Part shown: piece after piece, positions 39,640 through 52,613 of the stretch
How positions within the stretch are numbered: the first letter of the stretch is position 1
Layout: every line of letters begins with the position of its first letter
NCBI RefSeq assembly: GCF_900115195.1
Contig: NZ_FOVO01000001.1
Span: 62,001 to 126,000 of the forward strand
Reading direction: 5' to 3'
Origin: Xenorhabdus japonica
Lineage (GTDB): Bacteria; Pseudomonadota; Gammaproteobacteria; Enterobacterales; Enterobacteriaceae
Length of the DNA stretch: 64,000 nucleotides
Notes under the pieces: generated by a model
What the model was told of the DNA's origin: nothing
The model's database searches: none
Seen by the model: the letters and a program-made list of their open reading frames with translations, nothing else
Made by a program: the position numbers and the translations under genes

Positions 39640-40287
39640 CTAGTTTCTGTGCGTTGGCGGGAAACAGACTCCAATACCACCTAATCCACAATATCCTTCA
39701 GGATTTTTGTGGAGGTATTGCTGATGATAATCCTCTGCAAAATAGAATAGCCCGATTTTGCTAATCTCCGTTGTGATAGTGCGTTGGTCGCTATTTTGCT
39801 CCATTGCTTGCTGGTATTGGTTACGGCTGGCAATTGCCTGCTCATACTGTTGTGGTGAAACTGTGTAAAGGGCAGAGCGGTATTGGGTACCGATATCACC
39901 ATGTTGACGCATGCCTTGGGCAGGATCATGATTTTCCCAGAACAGAGTGAGTAGTTGTGGATAAGTGATTTTGGTTGGATCAAATACGATCCTGACTATT
40001 TCTGCATGGCCGGTTAAGCCGGTGCAGACTTCTTCATAAGTTGGATTTGGTGTAGTGCCGCCACTGTAACCCACGGAGGTGGTGTAAATGCCTTCCTGTT
40101 GCCAGAAAAGGCGTTCAACGCCCCAGAAACATCCCATTCCTACATAGGCTATTTCCATATCTTCTGGGATGTTATCTATCGCATGCTTTGTGATGACATG
40201 GTAGGGTGATACGGTCAATGGGGTGGCTCTACCAGATAAGACATCCTGTGAAGAAACATGTTGGCTTTCATTGACTGAATTTGGCAA
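39640..40287 (-). CDS. msrA: Peptide methionine-S-sulfoxide reductase MsrA
   Basis: A 215-aa enzyme that repairs the S epimer of methionine sulfoxide. The catalytic motif is [13 protein letters not shown], with GYSGG, the EIVRIVFDP block and [12 protein letters not shown]. Resolving cysteines lie in the C-terminal [14 protein letters not shown]. Length is near E. coli (212 aa). It is divergent from tamA, as in E. coli. Confidence 0.96.
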   Translation of the reverse strand: MPNSVNESQHVSSQDVLSGRATPLTVSPYHVITKHAIDNIPEDMEIAYVGMGCFWGVERLFWQQEGIYTTSVGYSGGTTPNPTYEEVCTGLTGHAEIVRIVFDPTKITYPQLLTLFWENHDPAQGMRQHGDIGTQYRSALYTVSPQQYEQAIASRNQYQQAMEQNSDQRTITTEISKIGLFYFAEDYHQQYLHKNPEGYCGLGGIGVCFPPTHRN

Positions 40288-40424
40288 GATTCTCTCCCGT
40301 TATTCACGAATTTTATGTTTATGTGTTGCTTGTATATCTTTAAAACTTTACCAGAATTAATTTATTGCAGCATTTTTATATTGTTAGATTTTACTCTACA
40401 GATAGATAAATATTAGGAGTTCGA

Positions 40425-42167
40425 GTGCCACGATATCCCCTCATATGCGCGCTTTTTGTATCTATCATCACTCCATCGGCTTATAGTGCAAATTTACGAC
40501 TGAAAGTAGAAGGGCTTTCTGGTGAATTAGAAAAAAATACCAGAGTACAACTTTCAAATATCAGTACCGATGAAGTTGCTCCTGATGGACGTTTTCGAGC
40601 TCGTGTGGAGAAAGCGATACGGCAAGGGCTTCGTCCATTGGGATATTATGATCCTACCATTACATTCACCTATCAAGAAAATACACCTCCTTCCCGTCCT
40701 GTTTTAACAGCAAAGGTAACACTTGGCGAGCCTGTGAGAGTCACTGAAGTGAAAGTTGATTTGGAAGGGGGCGCTAAAACAGATGAAGATTATGGCATTC
40801 TCATCAAAAAAAATATGCCAAAGGAAGGGATGATACTTAATCACGGCGAATATGAAAATTTTAAAAGCGCATTGACTAATTTGGCTGTTAAGAAAGGCTA
40901 TTTTGACGCAGTGATGAAGAAAAGTGAGTTGGGAGTATCAAAAGAGCTACACGAATCTATTTGGGATTTTGATTTTGATAGCGGGCAACGTTATCGTTTT
41001 GGCCCTGTAGCATTCCACGGATCGCAAATTCGTGAAACTTACCTGAATAATCTGATTCCTTTCAAGCAAGGTGAATATTATACCTCAGAGCAATTAGCCG
41101 AATTTAACCGCCGTTTAGTAAATACTGGATGGTTTAACTCTGCGGTGATTGTGCCCGATTTTAAAGTCGGGCGTGAGAGCGATGATAAGATATTACCATT
41201 GAATGCCTCATTGATACCCCGCTCTGCCAACTATGTCGAATTAGGGGGCGGTTATGCAACGGATGTCGGGCCGCGTGTTCAGGCGAAATGGAAAAAACCG
41301 TGGCTAAATTCCCGTGGGCATAGTTTTAGTACCAGTTTTAACCTTTCCGCACGAGAACAATTCATTGATGGTTCCTACAAAATGCCGCTTAAGGTTAATC
41401 CTCTCGAAGAATATTATCAGCTACAAGCAGGTTATAAACGTAAAGATGTTAACGATACCATTTCGGATACGGCAACTTTGAACTTTTCTCGTAACTGGGA
41501 TCGTTTTACGGGCTGGCAGTACAGTGTCAATCTGCGCTGGAGTCTTAGCCACTTTACGCAGGCCAACGTAACAAACACCACTATGTTGCTTTATCCGGGA
41601 GCAAATATCAGCCGTATTCGCCAACATGGCGGTACTATGCCTTATTGGGGGGATAGCCAGCGTTATTCGCTTGATGTTTCTGATACAAGTTGGCAGTCCA
41701 ATGTTGATTTTTTCGTATTACAAGCACATCACGTCTGGATTAGAACTTATCAGGAGAATCATCGTTTCGTGGTGCGGGCGGATTTGGGCTGGATAGAAAC
41801 TAATGAATTCAACAAAGTGCCGCCAGATCTCCGTTTCTTTGCAGGGGGAGATCGCAGTATTCGTGGATATGAATACCAGAAAATCTCACCGACAGATAGT
41901 AAAGGTAAATTAGTAGGGGCATCAAAGTTGGCGGTGGGTTCGTTAGAGTATCAATACAATATTTATGGCAATTGGTGGAGTGCCTTATTTGTAGACTCAG
42001 GTGAAGCGGTGGATGATATTAAGAGGAGTAATTTCAAAACAGGTGCGGGAGTTGGTGTGCGCTGGGCTTCACCTGTCGGGCCGATAAAATTTGATTTGGC
42101 GACTCCGATCGGAGATCCAAATAGTCATAATGTTGAATTTTACATCGGATTAGGGGCTGAACTATGA
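40425..42167 (+). CDS. tamA: Outer-membrane translocation factor TamA
   Basis: A 580-aa Omp85-family protein that with TamB helps assemble some outer-membrane proteins and move lipid across the envelope. GTG start at 40425 after TAGGAGT, a signal peptide ending SAYSA, three POTRA domains (to about residue 265), then the 16-stranded barrel with the [15 protein letters not shown] lid-loop motif and the terminal YIGLGAEL strand. Its stop overlaps the tamB start (ATGA). Confidence 0.95.
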   Translation: MPRYPLICALFVSIITPSAYSANLRLKVEGLSGELEKNTRVQLSNISTDEVAPDGRFRARVEKAIRQGLRPLGYYDPTITFTYQENTPPSRPVLTAKVTLGEPVRVTEVKVDLEGGAKTDEDYGILIKKNMPKEGMILNHGEYENFKSALTNLAVKKGYFDAVMKKSELGVSKELHESIWDFDFDSGQRYRFGPVAFHGSQIRETYLNNLIPFKQGEYYTSEQLAEFNRRLVNTGWFNSAVIVPDFKVGRESDDKILPLNASLIPRSANYVELGGGYATDVGPRVQAKWKKPWLNSRGHSFSTSFNLSAREQFIDGSYKMPLKVNPLEEYYQLQAGYKRKDVNDTISDTATLNFSRNWDRFTGWQYSVNLRWSLSHFTQANVTNTTMLLYPGANISRIRQHGGTMPYWGDSQRYSLDVSDTSWQSNVDFFVLQAHHVWIRTYQENHRFVVRADLGWIETNEFNKVPPDLRFFAGGDRSIRGYEYQKISPTDSKGKLVGASKLAVGSLEYQYNIYGNWWSALFVDSGEAVDDIKRSNFKTGAGVGVRWASPVGPIKFDLATPIGDPNSHNVEFYIGLGAEL

Positions 42168-45100
42168 AGTGGGCAAAAAGGGTTAGTATTGCTTTCCTGC
42201 TGATTGTTGGCCTGTTATTGATGACTGTTGTGGGATTGGTCGGTACACAAACTGGCTTGCATTTTGTGATTAACAGTGCGGTACGTTGGGTACCCGGATT
42301 GGATATTGCCAGTGTCAACGGAGGTTGGCGCGATTTAACGCTAAAGGGCGTGAAATATCAGATGCCGGGAGTTAGCGTCAATGCTGACAATTTACACCTC
42401 TCTATGCGGCTTTCCTGCCTGAAACACAGTCAGGTGTGTGTCAACGCATTGACGACTGAAGGTGTTACTGTTTTGGTGAATACCGCTGAGCTTCTGCCAT
42501 CAACTCCCTCTACTGAATTGGAACCATTGACCGAATTGCAAACCCCGTACCCTATCTCACTGGATTTGCTTTCCTTGAAAAATATTCATGTGAAGGTAGA
42601 TGGTATCGCCATTGCATTGGATGAGTTTAAAGCGGGAGCTCAGTGGCAGGAAAAGCAACTGATATTAAGACCTACGGAAATTAATAACCTGTTGGTGGCA
42701 TTACCAAAGAGTTCATCTGAAAAGATCGGGACAGTGCAAAAAACAGAACCAAAGAATAAGCAGCAGGCTGAACCTGAGAAACCATTGGGTGAAACGTTGA
42801 AGGCATTGTTTGCCAATCCACTGTTAGCGAAGCTGCCCAGCATTCCCATTCCTCTTGATGTCACCGTGGAAAGTATCCGTGGCAGACAACTGCATTTAAC
42901 GGGTGATACCGATATCAAGATTAATGATTTGCAGCTACAAGCCAGAAATCAGGGGCAAACAGTTAATGTAAAAATGCTGAACCTACAGGCACCGGAAGGT
43001 TCACTGACAATACAGGGGATGGCAAAACTTTCTGAACAATGGCCTGTCAGCCTATCTGTTAAGGGAAGCGTAGCTAATTTAAACAATATAAATCTGGATG
43101 ATCTGAAAGGGCAGAAAATTAATTTGACGCTAAAAGGTGCTTTGTTGCAGCAGCTTGATCTTGCGTTGGATCTTTCTGGTCCTGTCGTCGCCAGTCTGGA
43201 TGCTCAGGCTGAATTGGCAAAAGCAGGCTTGCCTGTACGTATGACATTGAAAAGCCGACAATTACAATGGCCATTGAAAGGTAAGCCAGAATATCAGCTT
43301 GATGGTGTTAAGTTGCGCTTGAATGGTCAAGCCAGTGGTTACGATCTTTCCTTTCGCTCGGATATTAAGGGCAATAATCTTCCCCCTGCATTGTTGATGC
43401 TGGATGCGAAAGGTAATGAAGAATTACTGAAGCTAACGCGCCTGCGTTTGGCGGCCTTGCAGGGTAAAGCAGACATTTCAGGCGTAATTGACTGGAGTAA
43501 GGCCATTAGTTGGAATACCAATCTTGTTTTGGATGGCATTAATACTGCCAAACAGTGGCCGGAATGGCCTGCCAAAATGGATGGTAAAATAGCGGTGCGT
43601 GGCAGCTTATATGGGGGAAGCTGGCAGCTTCAGATCCCTAAAATTGAGCTTGATGGCTATGTGAAGCAAAATGTAGTTAAAGCATATGGTAAGGCATCGG
43701 GTAATGCAGCAGGCCAGTGGGATATACCTCAACTCAATCTTGCTGTTGGGCGTAATACACTGAATATACAAGGCCGGCTTACGGATAAAGCGTGGAAGCT
43801 TGATGGTGAAATTAATGCACCGCAATTAAACGGCTTACTTCCAGGCTTGGCTGGTTTTATTACTGGTAAGATCAATCTGCGTGGCAATATGAAAGCGCCA
43901 CAAATCGTAGCAGATTTGAACGCACGTGGGTTACGTTGGCAGGATGTGCTAAGGGTGGATCGCGCCACGATTAAAGGGGATGTACGCTCGGATGAACAGA
44001 TCCAAGGCCAGTTATCGGTTATTGTGCATCAATTGAAGCAAGCAGATTTAACCATCAAAAATTTGTCGCTCAACGCTACGGGCACAGAAAGAAAACATGA
44101 TTTACAACTGAAAATTGAGGGGACTCCGGTATCAGGTCAGTTGGCACTTAATGGCAGCTTTGATCGTCAAGAAGAGCGCTGGAAAGGCAATATTAACAAT
44201 ACTTACTTCGATACACCTGTCGGTGAGTGGCGTTTAAGCAAGGCGATATCCATTGATTACTCGACATTGCAACAAAAAGTCTTGGTTGGTACTCATTGTT
44301 GGCTTAATCCTAATGCACATCTTTGTATTCCAAAACCCATTGAAGCGGGAACTAGCGGCCATGCACAAGTAGCGCTTGAGCGTTTTGATTTGGCTATGAT
44401 CCAACCATTCCTTGATAGAAGCACTCAACTTAAGGGCATATTCAGTGGTAATGCTGATATCAGATGGTCAGCAGAGCAGGGTTTACCGCAAGCAAAAGTC
44501 GCTCTTCAAGGGAATGGTGTACAAGTTAGTCAGGTTGTAGAAGGTAGTGTATTACCGATTGATTTTGAAACAATCACCTTGAATGCAGAGCTGACAAATG
44601 GCAAGGCTAATTTGTCATGGTTATTCAAATTGGCTGGCAATGGACACTTGAAAGGCGATATGCAGGTTGCTGATTTAGAAGGCAGCCGAAAATTATCGGG
44701 GAATGTAGATATTCAAGCACTTTCCTTGAAACTGATTAAATCTGTTTTGGGTAAAGGCGAAAAAGCAGAGGGAGGATTAAATGCAAATCTACGCATTGGT
44801 GGAAATGCTAAGAATCCGCTGTTATTTGGTTTACTTAAAACTGATGACTTGAAAGTGAGTAGCCATTGGCTTCCATTTGATATCACCCAAGGCCAGCTAG
44901 CCGTTCAGTTTTCAGGTGCCAGCTCTAATTTGAATGGCATGATTAAAACGCCTAAGGGGCAACTAAATCTGAATGGTTATGCCGATTGGCGTAATTTAGA
45001 TGAGTGGTACGCCAGAATTGCCGCTAATGGTGATAAGCTACGTGTCACTGTTCCTCCGATGGTGAAGGTAGATGTCAGCCCGGATTTGGTGCTGGAAGCA

Positions 45101-45961
45101 AAGCCAAATCTACTGAAACTTGACGGTAATGTAGATATCCCATGGGCGCGAATTACGGTTCAGGAATTACCGGAATCAGCGGTAGGTATTTCTTCTGATG
45201 AAGTGATGCTGAATAAAAGCCTCCAGCCAATAGAGAAGAAAAAATCATCTATTTTGATTCAAAGCAACTTAAATATTCAGATTGGCGATGATGTGAGTTT
45301 GAATGCATTTGGTTTGCAGGCACAGCTCAAAGGGGTTTTGAAAATCCTTCAGGGTAAACAGGGATTGGGGCTGAATGGCCAGATTGATATCCCAAAAGGA
45401 CGTTTTCATGCTTATGGGCAAGATTTGCAAGTACGTAAGGGAACCATTCTGTTCTCTGGCCCGCCAGATCAGCCATTGTTGAATATTGAAGCTATCCGCA
45501 ACCCTGAATCGACAGCAAACGCTGTTATAGTCGGCGTGCGTGTAACAGGTTTGGCAGATAAACCGAAAGTAGAAGTCTTTTCTGATCCGGTTAAATCACA
45601 ACAGGAAGCCTTGTCTTATTTGTTACGTGGTGAAGGTTTAGAAAAAGGCAACTCTGACAACTCGCAAATGACGGCTATGCTGATTGGATTGGGGGTTGCC
45701 CAAAGTGGTCAATTAGTCGGTAAGATTGGGGAAACGTTTGGTGTTTCTGATTTGGCTTTAGATACTCAGGGTATTGGCGATAAATCTCGGGTTGTTGTCA
45801 GTGGTAGAATTACCAACGACTTACAAGTGAAGTATGGTGTTGGTATTTTTGACTCTTTGGCGACACTGACATTACGTTATCGTGTTATGCCAAGATTGTA
45901 TCTGGAAGCAGTATCTGGTATTGATCAAGCTTTAGATCTGCTCTATGAGTTTGAGTTTTAA
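42164..45961 (+). CDS. tamB: Inner-membrane translocation factor TamB
   Basis: A 1265-aa AsmA-like bridge protein. One N-terminal transmembrane anchor ([19 protein letters not shown]) is followed by a very long beta-rich periplasmic span with repeated xLxGxx strands. The C-terminal DUF490/TamB domain ([36 protein letters not shown]) ends in an aromatic residue (LLYEFEF). It spans the periplasm to TamA and is implicated in phospholipid transport. It overlaps tamA by 4 bp and ytfP follows 2 bp later. Confidence 0.95.
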   Translation: MKWAKRVSIAFLLIVGLLLMTVVGLVGTQTGLHFVINSAVRWVPGLDIASVNGGWRDLTLKGVKYQMPGVSVNADNLHLSMRLSCLKHSQVCVNALTTEGVTVLVNTAELLPSTPSTELEPLTELQTPYPISLDLLSLKNIHVKVDGIAIALDEFKAGAQWQEKQLILRPTEINNLLVALPKSSSEKIGTVQKTEPKNKQQAEPEKPLGETLKALFANPLLAKLPSIPIPLDVTVESIRGRQLHLTGDTDIKINDLQLQARNQGQTVNVKMLNLQAPEGSLTIQGMAKLSEQWPVSLSVKGSVANLNNINLDDLKGQKINLTLKGALLQQLDLALDLSGPVVASLDAQAELAKAGLPVRMTLKSRQLQWPLKGKPEYQLDGVKLRLNGQASGYDLSFRSDIKGNNLPPALLMLDAKGNEELLKLTRLRLAALQGKADISGVIDWSKAISWNTNLVLDGINTAKQWPEWPAKMDGKIAVRGSLYGGSWQLQIPKIELDGYVKQNVVKAYGKASGNAAGQWDIPQLNLAVGRNTLNIQGRLTDKAWKLDGEINAPQLNGLLPGLAGFITGKINLRGNMKAPQIVADLNARGLRWQDVLRVDRATIKGDVRSDEQIQGQLSVIVHQLKQADLTIKNLSLNATGTERKHDLQLKIEGTPVSGQLALNGSFDRQEERWKGNINNTYFDTPVGEWRLSKAISIDYSTLQQKVLVGTHCWLNPNAHLCIPKPIEAGTSGHAQVALERFDLAMIQPFLDRSTQLKGIFSGNADIRWSAEQGLPQAKVALQGNGVQVSQVVEGSVLPIDFETITLNAELTNGKANLSWLFKLAGNGHLKGDMQVADLEGSRKLSGNVDIQALSLKLIKSVLGKGEKAEGGLNANLRIGGNAKNPLLFGLLKTDDLKVSSHWLPFDITQGQLAVQFSGASSNLNGMIKTPKGQLNLNGYADWRNLDEWYARIAANGDKLRVTVPPMVKVDVSPDLVLEAKPNLLKLDGNVDIPWARITVQELPESAVGISSDEVMLNKSLQPIEKKKSSILIQSNLNIQIGDDVSLNAFGLQAQLKGVLKILQGKQGLGLNGQIDIPKGRFHAYGQDLQVRKGTILFSGPPDQPLLNIEAIRNPESTANAVIVGVRVTGLADKPKVEVFSDPVKSQQEALSYLLRGEGLEKGNSDNSQMTAMLIGLGVAQSGQLVGKIGETFGVSDLALDTQGIGDKSRVVVSGRITNDLQVKYGVGIFDSLATLTLRYRVMPRLYLEAVSGIDQALDLLYEFEF

Positions 45962-45963
45962 AG

Positions 45964-46311
45964 ATGCGAGTTATTGTTTATGGTAGCCTGAGGCAAAAAC
46001 AAGGCAATCATCACTGGATGACGGATGCCCAATTGTTAGGAGAACACAGATTAGAAGGTTATGAACTTTATGATCTGGGGCATTATCCGGCAGTTATCAG
46101 TGGCGAAGGAACAATCGAATGTGAAGTATATCGTATTACGCCATCCATCCTGACAGAATTGGATGAGTTGAAAAAGAACTCTCAGGAGTACCGAAGAGAA
46201 CTGATTGAAACACCTTATGGCAAGGCGTGGATTTACCTCTATAAATTGCCTGTTGAGGGATTGCATAGGATAACAAGAGGTGATTGGCTAACACGCCACA
46301 GTGAAGAATAA
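45964..46311 (+). CDS. ytfP: YtfP, gamma-glutamylcyclotransferase-like fold
   Basis: A 115-aa GGCT/AIG2-family protein: MRVIVYGSLRQKQGNHHWM is the cyclotransferase signature (YGSLR), and ELDELKKNSQEYRRELIETP the core. The biochemical role is unproven. It is the third gene of tamA-tamB-ytfP. Confidence 0.92.
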   Translation: MRVIVYGSLRQKQGNHHWMTDAQLLGEHRLEGYELYDLGHYPAVISGEGTIECEVYRITPSILTELDELKKNSQEYRRELIETPYGKAWIYLYKLPVEGLHRITRGDWLTRHSEE

Positions 46312-46350
46312 AAATTAGTGATTCATTGTTTGTGACCTTGTTTAGGATTA

Positions 46351-46385
46351 AAAACCTCTGCCCTGATAGGGACAGAGGTTTTTTG
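46351..46385. terminator. Bidirectional terminator between ytfP and ppa
   Basis: AAAACCTCTG pairs with CAGAGGTTTT, with inner C/G pairs, followed by TT on the plus strand and an A-rich left flank that would serve ppa. Confidence 0.85.
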
Positions 46386-46413
46386 CATTAAAACCCGCAA
46401 TTATCTGTTCGGA

Positions 46414-46944
46414 TTATTTTTTTGCAGCGCGTTCGAAAGAAGACAGGATTTCAGCCTTAGCAGCCTCAACGTTATCCCAGCCATCAACTTTAACCCACTT
46501 GCCTTTTTCCAGATCTTTGTAGTGCTCGAAGAAGTGAGTGATTTGGGCACGCAGCAATTCTGGCAGATCGTTCACATCTTTGATGTGATCGTATTCTTTG
46601 CTCAGTTTGGTATGAGGAACAGCGACCAATTTCGCATCTTCACCTGATTCGTCAGTCATTTTCAGAACACCGACTGGACGGCAGCGAATAACGGAACCTG
46701 GCTGTAATGGGTATGGTGTTGGAACTAATACGTCAACTGGGTCACCGTCGAGGGACAGAGTATTATTGATGTAACCGTAGTTACATGGGTAGAACATCGC
46801 AGTTGACATGAAACGGTCTACAAACAGAGCACCAGATTCTTTGTCTACTTCATATTTGATCGGATCAGCGTTTGCTGGGATCTCAATAATGACATAGATA
46901 TCTTCAGGCAGGTCTTTTCCCGCTGGTACATTGTTCAGGCTCAT
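46414..46944 (-). CDS. ppa: Inorganic pyrophosphatase
   Basis: A 176-aa family I enzyme, the E. coli length. The signature DGDPVDVLV with its three Asp metal ligands is present; so are [23 protein letters not shown] and [15 protein letters not shown]. It pulls biosynthetic reactions by removing pyrophosphate in the cytoplasm. Confidence 0.97.
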   Translation of the reverse strand: MSLNNVPAGKDLPEDIYVIIEIPANADPIKYEVDKESGALFVDRFMSTAMFYPCNYGYINNTLSLDGDPVDVLVPTPYPLQPGSVIRCRPVGVLKMTDESGEDAKLVAVPHTKLSKEYDHIKDVNDLPELLRAQITHFFEHYKDLEKGKWVKVDGWDNVEAAKAEILSSFERAAKK

Positions 46945-47051
46945 AAAAAGTTTCCTTCAATTTCAAACCAAAATGGAGAGCGGAGTATTATAGCCAAAAC
47001 AGACTTAAAGTAATTTCATTTTTCGGTGTTATGCCCATATCCCGGCAGAGC

Positions 47052-48056
47052 TTATTCATCTGGAAACTCAGCCATAAAACTCTCGGCTTTTTCTACCATT
47101 GATTTAGTTCCCACGAAGAAAGGAACGCGCTGATGTAATTTAGTTGGTGCGATATCCAGAATGCGGTTAGCGCCATCACTGGCCTTGCCGCCAGCCTGTT
47201 CAGCAAGAAACGCAATTGGGTTGCACTCGTACAATAGGCGCAGTTTTCCGGTTGGATAGCTCGCAGTGCTTGGATAAATATAGATGCCACCCTTCAGCAA
47301 ATTGCGGTGGAAATCTGCAACCAGAGAGCCGATATAACGGGTTGTGTAAGGACGCTGGGTCGCTTCGTCCTGCTCTTGGCAATATTTGATGTATTTTTTC
47401 ACGCCCATCGGGAATCTGATGTAGTTCCCTTCGTTGATAGAGTACATATTGCCCTTTTCTGGGAATTGGACTTTTTCATGGGTCAGACAGAATACACCAA
47501 GGGAAGGATCATAAGTAAAAGTATGGACACCACAGCCTGTAGTGTAAACCAGCATTGTGGATGAACCATAAACCACATAACCTGCTGCAACCTGACGATT
47601 TCCCGGTTGCAGAAAATCTTCTTCGGTTACAGGCTGACCAATCGGAGTAATTCGATGGTAAATCGAGAAAATAGTCCCGACGGAAACGTTTACATCAATA
47701 TTCGAAGAACCATCCAGTGGATCCATCAAAACAACATACTTCGCATTTTCTGCTCGGTCGCCATCAAAAATAACGATCTCGTCTTCTTCCTCAGAAGCAA
47801 TACCTGCAACTTCGCCGCGTGCTTTCAGTGCTGCCTTAAGTTTTTCATTGGCATATAAGTCCAGTTTCATCTGAACTTCACCCTGAACATTAGATACACC
47901 ACTCGTGCCCAAAATATCCACCAGACCAGCTTTATTGATATCTCTATGAATGATTTTGGCACCTAACTTAATGGCAGACAGCAATGCAGTCAGTTCACCT
48001 GTAGCATGAGGAAAATCGTGCTGTTTTTCGACGATGAATTCGCCTAATGTTTTCAT
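47052..48056 (-). CDS. fbp: Fructose-1,6-bisphosphatase class I
   Basis: A 334-aa gluconeogenic phosphatase (E. coli 332). Metal and catalytic motifs: [29 protein letters not shown] and the [13 protein letters not shown] block near the C-terminus. It is divergent from mpl with 172 bp between, as in E. coli. Confidence 0.97.
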   Translation of the reverse strand: MKTLGEFIVEKQHDFPHATGELTALLSAIKLGAKIIHRDINKAGLVDILGTSGVSNVQGEVQMKLDLYANEKLKAALKARGEVAGIASEEEDEIVIFDGDRAENAKYVVLMDPLDGSSNIDVNVSVGTIFSIYHRITPIGQPVTEEDFLQPGNRQVAAGYVVYGSSTMLVYTTGCGVHTFTYDPSLGVFCLTHEKVQFPEKGNMYSINEGNYIRFPMGVKKYIKYCQEQDEATQRPYTTRYIGSLVADFHRNLLKGGIYIYPSTASYPTGKLRLLYECNPIAFLAEQAGGKASDGANRILDIAPTKLHQRVPFFVGTKSMVEKAESFMAEFPDE

Positions 48057-48228
48057 GACAAAGGCCTTGAATTTGATTGTGGTTTTAGGAAGCGTGCTTC
48101 ACTTTTGTGTTGCACTCATGCGCGGGCAGTTTAGCTAAAGAATCAGATGATTCATAGGCTATTGCATTTCTAATCTCTAATTTGATGGTTAGAATAGTGA
48201 TACAGTTCATGATATCGGGTAGAAATAA

Positions 48229-49599
48229 ATGCGTATTCATATTCTCGGCATTTGCGGTACTTTTATGGGAGGGTTGGCGATCCTCGCTCGTGCACAGGGC
48301 CATGAAGTGACTGGCTCTGATGCTAATGTATATCCACCAATGAGCACCCTGCTGGAAAAACAGGGTATTGAGCTGATCCAAGGATATGACCCGACACAAC
48401 TTGATCCTGCTCCGGATCTGGTGATCATTGGTAATGCTATGACACGCGGTAATTCTTGCGTGGAAGCGGTACTGGATCGTGGCATTCCTTATACTTCTGG
48501 CCCGCAATGGCTACATGATCATGTATTGCCGGAACGCTGGGTATTGGCTGTCGCGGGAACCCACGGCAAAACAACAACGGCTGGCATGTTGGCCTGGATT
48601 TTGGAAGATTGTGGCTATAAACCGGGATTCTTGATCGGTGGTGTACCAGGTAATTTTGAGGTTTCAGCACAAATCGGTGAAAGCCCATTTTTTGTGATTG
48701 AAGCTGATGAATACGATTGTGCCTTTTTTGACAAGCGTTCAAAATTTGTCCATTACAATCCCCGTACACTGATCATGAACAATCTGGAATTTGATCACGC
48801 CGACATTTTTGAAAATTTGGCGGCGATTCAAAAACAGTTCCACCATCTTGTCAGAGTTGTGCCGAGTACAGGGAAAATCATTGTTCCTGATAATGATGTT
48901 AATTTGAAGCATGTGCTTTCAATGGGATGTTGGAGTGAACTGGAACAGATCGGAGAAAGTGGTAATTGGCAGGCGAAGAAAGTCAGCCAGGATAGTAGTA
49001 ATTATCAGGTCTTCCATCATGGTGAATTGATTGGAGAAGTGAAGTGGTCACTAGTCGGTGAACACAATATGCATAATGGTTTGATCGCGATTGTGGCAGC
49101 CTATCATGTGGGAGTTCAACCTGTGGATGCTTGTCGGGCACTAAGCAAATTTATTAATGCTCGCCGTCGCCTTGAATTATGCGGCGAAGTCAATGGCATC
49201 TCAGTGTATGATGATTTTGCCCATCATCCAACGGCCATTTTAGCTACAATGGAAGCGCTGAGAAGCAAAGTGGGCGGAATGGCTCGCATTCTTGCTGTAC
49301 TGGAACCTCGGTCTAATACCATGAAAATGGGAATGAGCAAAAATGATATTGCACCTTCCATGGGGCGCGCTGACGAAGTCTTTCTCTATCAGCCTACCAA
49401 TATTCCGTGGCAAGTTATTGAAATTGCTGAACAGTGTATTCAGCCAGCTCGTTGGAGTGCTGATATTGATGCTTTGGTTAAAATGATTGTAGAAACAGCA
49501 CAGCCGGGCGATCATATTTTGATTATGAGTAACGGCGGGTTTGATGGAATTCATGAGAAGCTACTGGCCGAATTGACGAAGAAAGCAAGTACAGTTTAA
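48229..49599 (+). CDS. mpl: Murein peptide ligase Mpl
   Basis: A 456-aa Mur-ligase-family enzyme that joins recycled L-Ala-gamma-D-Glu-meso-DAP to UDP-MurNAc. The N-terminal Rossmann fold MRIHILGICGTFMGGLA, the ATP site GTHGKTTTAGML, the central EADEYDCAFFDKRSKF block, and YDDFAHHPTAI in the C-terminal domain are all present. It is convergent with argR. Confidence 0.96.
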   Translation: MRIHILGICGTFMGGLAILARAQGHEVTGSDANVYPPMSTLLEKQGIELIQGYDPTQLDPAPDLVIIGNAMTRGNSCVEAVLDRGIPYTSGPQWLHDHVLPERWVLAVAGTHGKTTTAGMLAWILEDCGYKPGFLIGGVPGNFEVSAQIGESPFFVIEADEYDCAFFDKRSKFVHYNPRTLIMNNLEFDHADIFENLAAIQKQFHHLVRVVPSTGKIIVPDNDVNLKHVLSMGCWSELEQIGESGNWQAKKVSQDSSNYQVFHHGELIGEVKWSLVGEHNMHNGLIAIVAAYHVGVQPVDACRALSKFINARRRLELCGEVNGISVYDDFAHHPTAILATMEALRSKVGGMARILAVLEPRSNTMKMGMSKNDIAPSMGRADEVFLYQPTNIPWQVIEIAEQCIQPARWSADIDALVKMIVETAQPGDHILIMSNGGFDGIHEKLLAELTKKASTV

Positions 49600-49667
49600 T
49601 TGTTATGCTCTCTGCAATGGGGAATAGCGCCTATTGGGCAAATTCTTCATATAATCTTATATTTTGG

Positions 49668-49708
49668 TCTGCCGTAGGCCTATTTTGATTGGTTTGGCAT
49701 ACGGCAGA
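49668..49708. terminator. Inverted repeat between mpl and argR
   Basis: TCTGCCGTA (49668-49676) and TACGGCAGA (49700-49708), a 9-bp stem with a 23-nt loop between convergent genes. Without a T tract its terminator role is uncertain. Confidence 0.4.
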
Positions 49709-49716
49709 TCCATAGA

Positions 49717-50692
<976 letters not shown>

Positions 50693-51631
50693 ATGAAAGT
50701 TGCAGTTCTCGGTGCAGCCGGTGGTATTGGTCAGGCACTTGCCCTTCTACTCAAGACCCAGCTTCCTTCAGGTTCAGAACTTTCCTTGTATGACATTGCT
50801 CCGGTGACCCCAGGCGTGGCAGCCGATCTGAGCCATATTCCAACAGCAGTCAAAATCACAGGTTTTGCTGGTGAAGATGCAACTCCTGCACTGGTAGGTG
50901 CAGATGTCGTATTGATTTCTGCGGGTGTGGCACGTAAACCTGGTATGGATCGTTCCGATTTGTTCAATATTAATGCGGGAATCATTCGTAATCTGGTTCA
51001 GCAGGTCGCTAAAACTTGTCCAAAAGCATTAATTGGGATTATTACCAACCCAGTCAATACCACTGTAGCAATTGCTGCCGAGGTACTGAAAAAAGAAGGG
51101 GTATACGATAAGAACCGCCTGTTTGGTGTAACAACATTGGATATTATCCGTTCCAACACGTTTGTTGCTGAATTGAAAGGCAAAAAACCAGAAGAGTTGG
51201 AAGTTCCAGTGATTGGTGGACATTCCGGCGTAACTATTTTGCCATTATTGTCTCAAGTTCCAGGTGTTAGCTTCACTGATGAAAAAGTTGAAGCATTGAC
51301 CAAACGTATCCAGAACGCAGGTACTGAAGTCGTTGAAGCGAAAGCGGGTGGCGGTTCTGCAACATTGTCTATGGGACAAGCGGCGGCACGTTTGGGATTG
51401 TCTCTGATTCGTGGTCTGCAAGGCGAAAGCAATGTTGTTGAGTGCAGCTATGTTGAAGGTGATGGCAAATATGCCCGTTTCTTTGCGCAGCCTGTACGCT
51501 TAGGGAAAAATGGTATCGAAGAACGTTTAGATATTGGCAAGTTGAGTGACTTTGAACAGAAGTCATTAGATAACATGTTGGATGTTTTGAAGAAAGATAT
51601 TGAATTGGGCGAAAAATTTATTAACGATTAA
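50693..51631 (+). CDS. mdh: Malate dehydrogenase
   Basis: A 312-aa NAD-dependent TCA-cycle enzyme of the E. coli/mitochondrial type. The dinucleotide motif is [33 protein letters not shown] carries substrate arginines; the active-site [11 protein letters not shown] (His177 type) and the [13 protein letters not shown] block follow. A strong terminator closes it. Confidence 0.98.
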   Translation: MKVAVLGAAGGIGQALALLLKTQLPSGSELSLYDIAPVTPGVAADLSHIPTAVKITGFAGEDATPALVGADVVLISAGVARKPGMDRSDLFNINAGIIRNLVQQVAKTCPKALIGIITNPVNTTVAIAAEVLKKEGVYDKNRLFGVTTLDIIRSNTFVAELKGKKPEELEVPVIGGHSGVTILPLLSQVPGVSFTDEKVEALTKRIQNAGTEVVEAKAGGGSATLSMGQAAARLGLSLIRGLQGESNVVECSYVEGDGKYARFFAQPVRLGKNGIEERLDIGKLSDFEQKSLDNMLDVLKKDIELGEKFIND

Positions 51632-51686
51632 TTCATTTATTATTAATTTATTAATATAAGAATTAAGTTAAATATATTAGATAACT

Positions 51687-51722
51687 AAAACCGCTAGTTC
51701 GAAATAACTAGCGGTTTTTTTC
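51687..51722. terminator. Bidirectional terminator between mdh and sfsB
   Basis: AAAACCGCTAGTT-cgaaat-AACTAGCGGTTTT, a perfect 13-bp stem followed by more T residues. Confidence 0.93.
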
Positions 51723-51736
51723 AATTATACTGATAG

Positions 51737-52003
51737 CTAATTATTCTTTTTATCTCGAACTTTCCTCTCTAATAATTCTCCTGTATGGGGATTGAAATAA
51801 CGGCTTGGCCATATTTCAGACGGATGTAATTCTAAGTAATCCGCTATTATCCATTCTCCCTTGGGCCATGGGCGAGAAAGTGTATTCGCCAAAGTTGATG
51901 AACTCAGCCCCGCTTCACGAGAAACGGCTGCTAACGTAGTTCCACGTTTACGTAAAGCGGCAATAATATCAGCAGGATGCCAATCCGATTTCATAGAAAT
52001 CAT
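51737..52003 (-). CDS. sfsB: Ner-like DNA-binding protein SfsB (Nlp)
   Basis: An 88-aa helix-turn-helix protein related to the Ner repressor of phage Mu. SDWHPADIIAALRKRGTTLA and the recognition helix LSSSTLANTLSRPWPKGE are close to E. coli SfsB, which influences maltose/sfs gene expression. E. coli also has sfsB beside ispB, so this is a core gene. Here it is divergent from two MuA-N-domain-like genes (188-bp gap), an arrangement absent in E. coli. Confidence 0.88.
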   Translation of the reverse strand: MISMKSDWHPADIIAALRKRGTTLAAVSREAGLSSSTLANTLSRPWPKGEWIIADYLELHPSEIWPSRYFNPHTGELLERKVRDKKNN

Positions 52004-52190
52004 TTTTTTAATCCTTTCCTATTAAATTTGAAGCCACATTAGTGGTATAACTAAAGCGTTAATGTGAAATTAATAACGAACATGGATCTGTTATTAAGAA
52101 AATAAAATAACATTATTTTTTCTAAAAATATTTCTAAATTTTTCTTAATAACTTCTTTTTTGAACTTGGTTACAAAAATAGAGAAACATT

Positions 52191-52538
52191 ATGAAAAAAG
52201 AGTGGTATACGGCAATGGAGTTGACCGGTGTAGGTGAGTTACCTAGATCACCACAAGGAGTTAATGCCAGAGCAAAACGTGAAGAGTGGTTGAAGCAAAA
52301 ACGGACAGGTGTTCAAGGAAGGGCGATTGAATACCATTACTCTTGTTTTCCTGAATCAACTTTGACGGCTTTGGAACTTCATGAAACGTCAGCGGAATAT
52401 CAGGTTCAGAAACAAGACCCTCTATCTATTTGGGTAAGTGCATTTAATTTACTCAACGAGGAAGAAAAAGAGGTAATTATCGAAGTGATATTACGAGATG
52501 GCATAAGAAGTTTTTTAGAAAAAATTACAGCTACTTGA
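52191..52538 (+). CDS. Mu-transposase/repressor N-domain-like DNA-binding protein, first copy
   Basis: 115 aa. Residues 1-65 (KKEWYTAMELTGVGELPRSP, GVNARAKREEW, GVQGRAIEYHY) resemble the winged-helix DNA-binding domain that opens phage Mu transposase A and Mu repressor c. The C-terminal 40 residues (DPLSIWVSAFNLLNEEEKEV) form a probable helix and show no transposase catalytic domain. It is about 55-60% identical to the next gene in the first 63 residues, so the two arose by tandem duplication. A small regulator is likely; the target is unknown. Confidence 0.75.
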   Translation: MKKEWYTAMELTGVGELPRSPQGVNARAKREEWLKQKRTGVQGRAIEYHYSCFPESTLTALELHETSAEYQVQKQDPLSIWVSAFNLLNEEEKEVIIEVILRDGIRSFLEKITAT

Positions 52539-52613
52539 GGCAGCTTTTGAAAAGCTAAATGTTTAAAATTTGGCTTTCTCTTCACTGCTCTAGTACAAAG
52601 CGAGGAGAAAAAG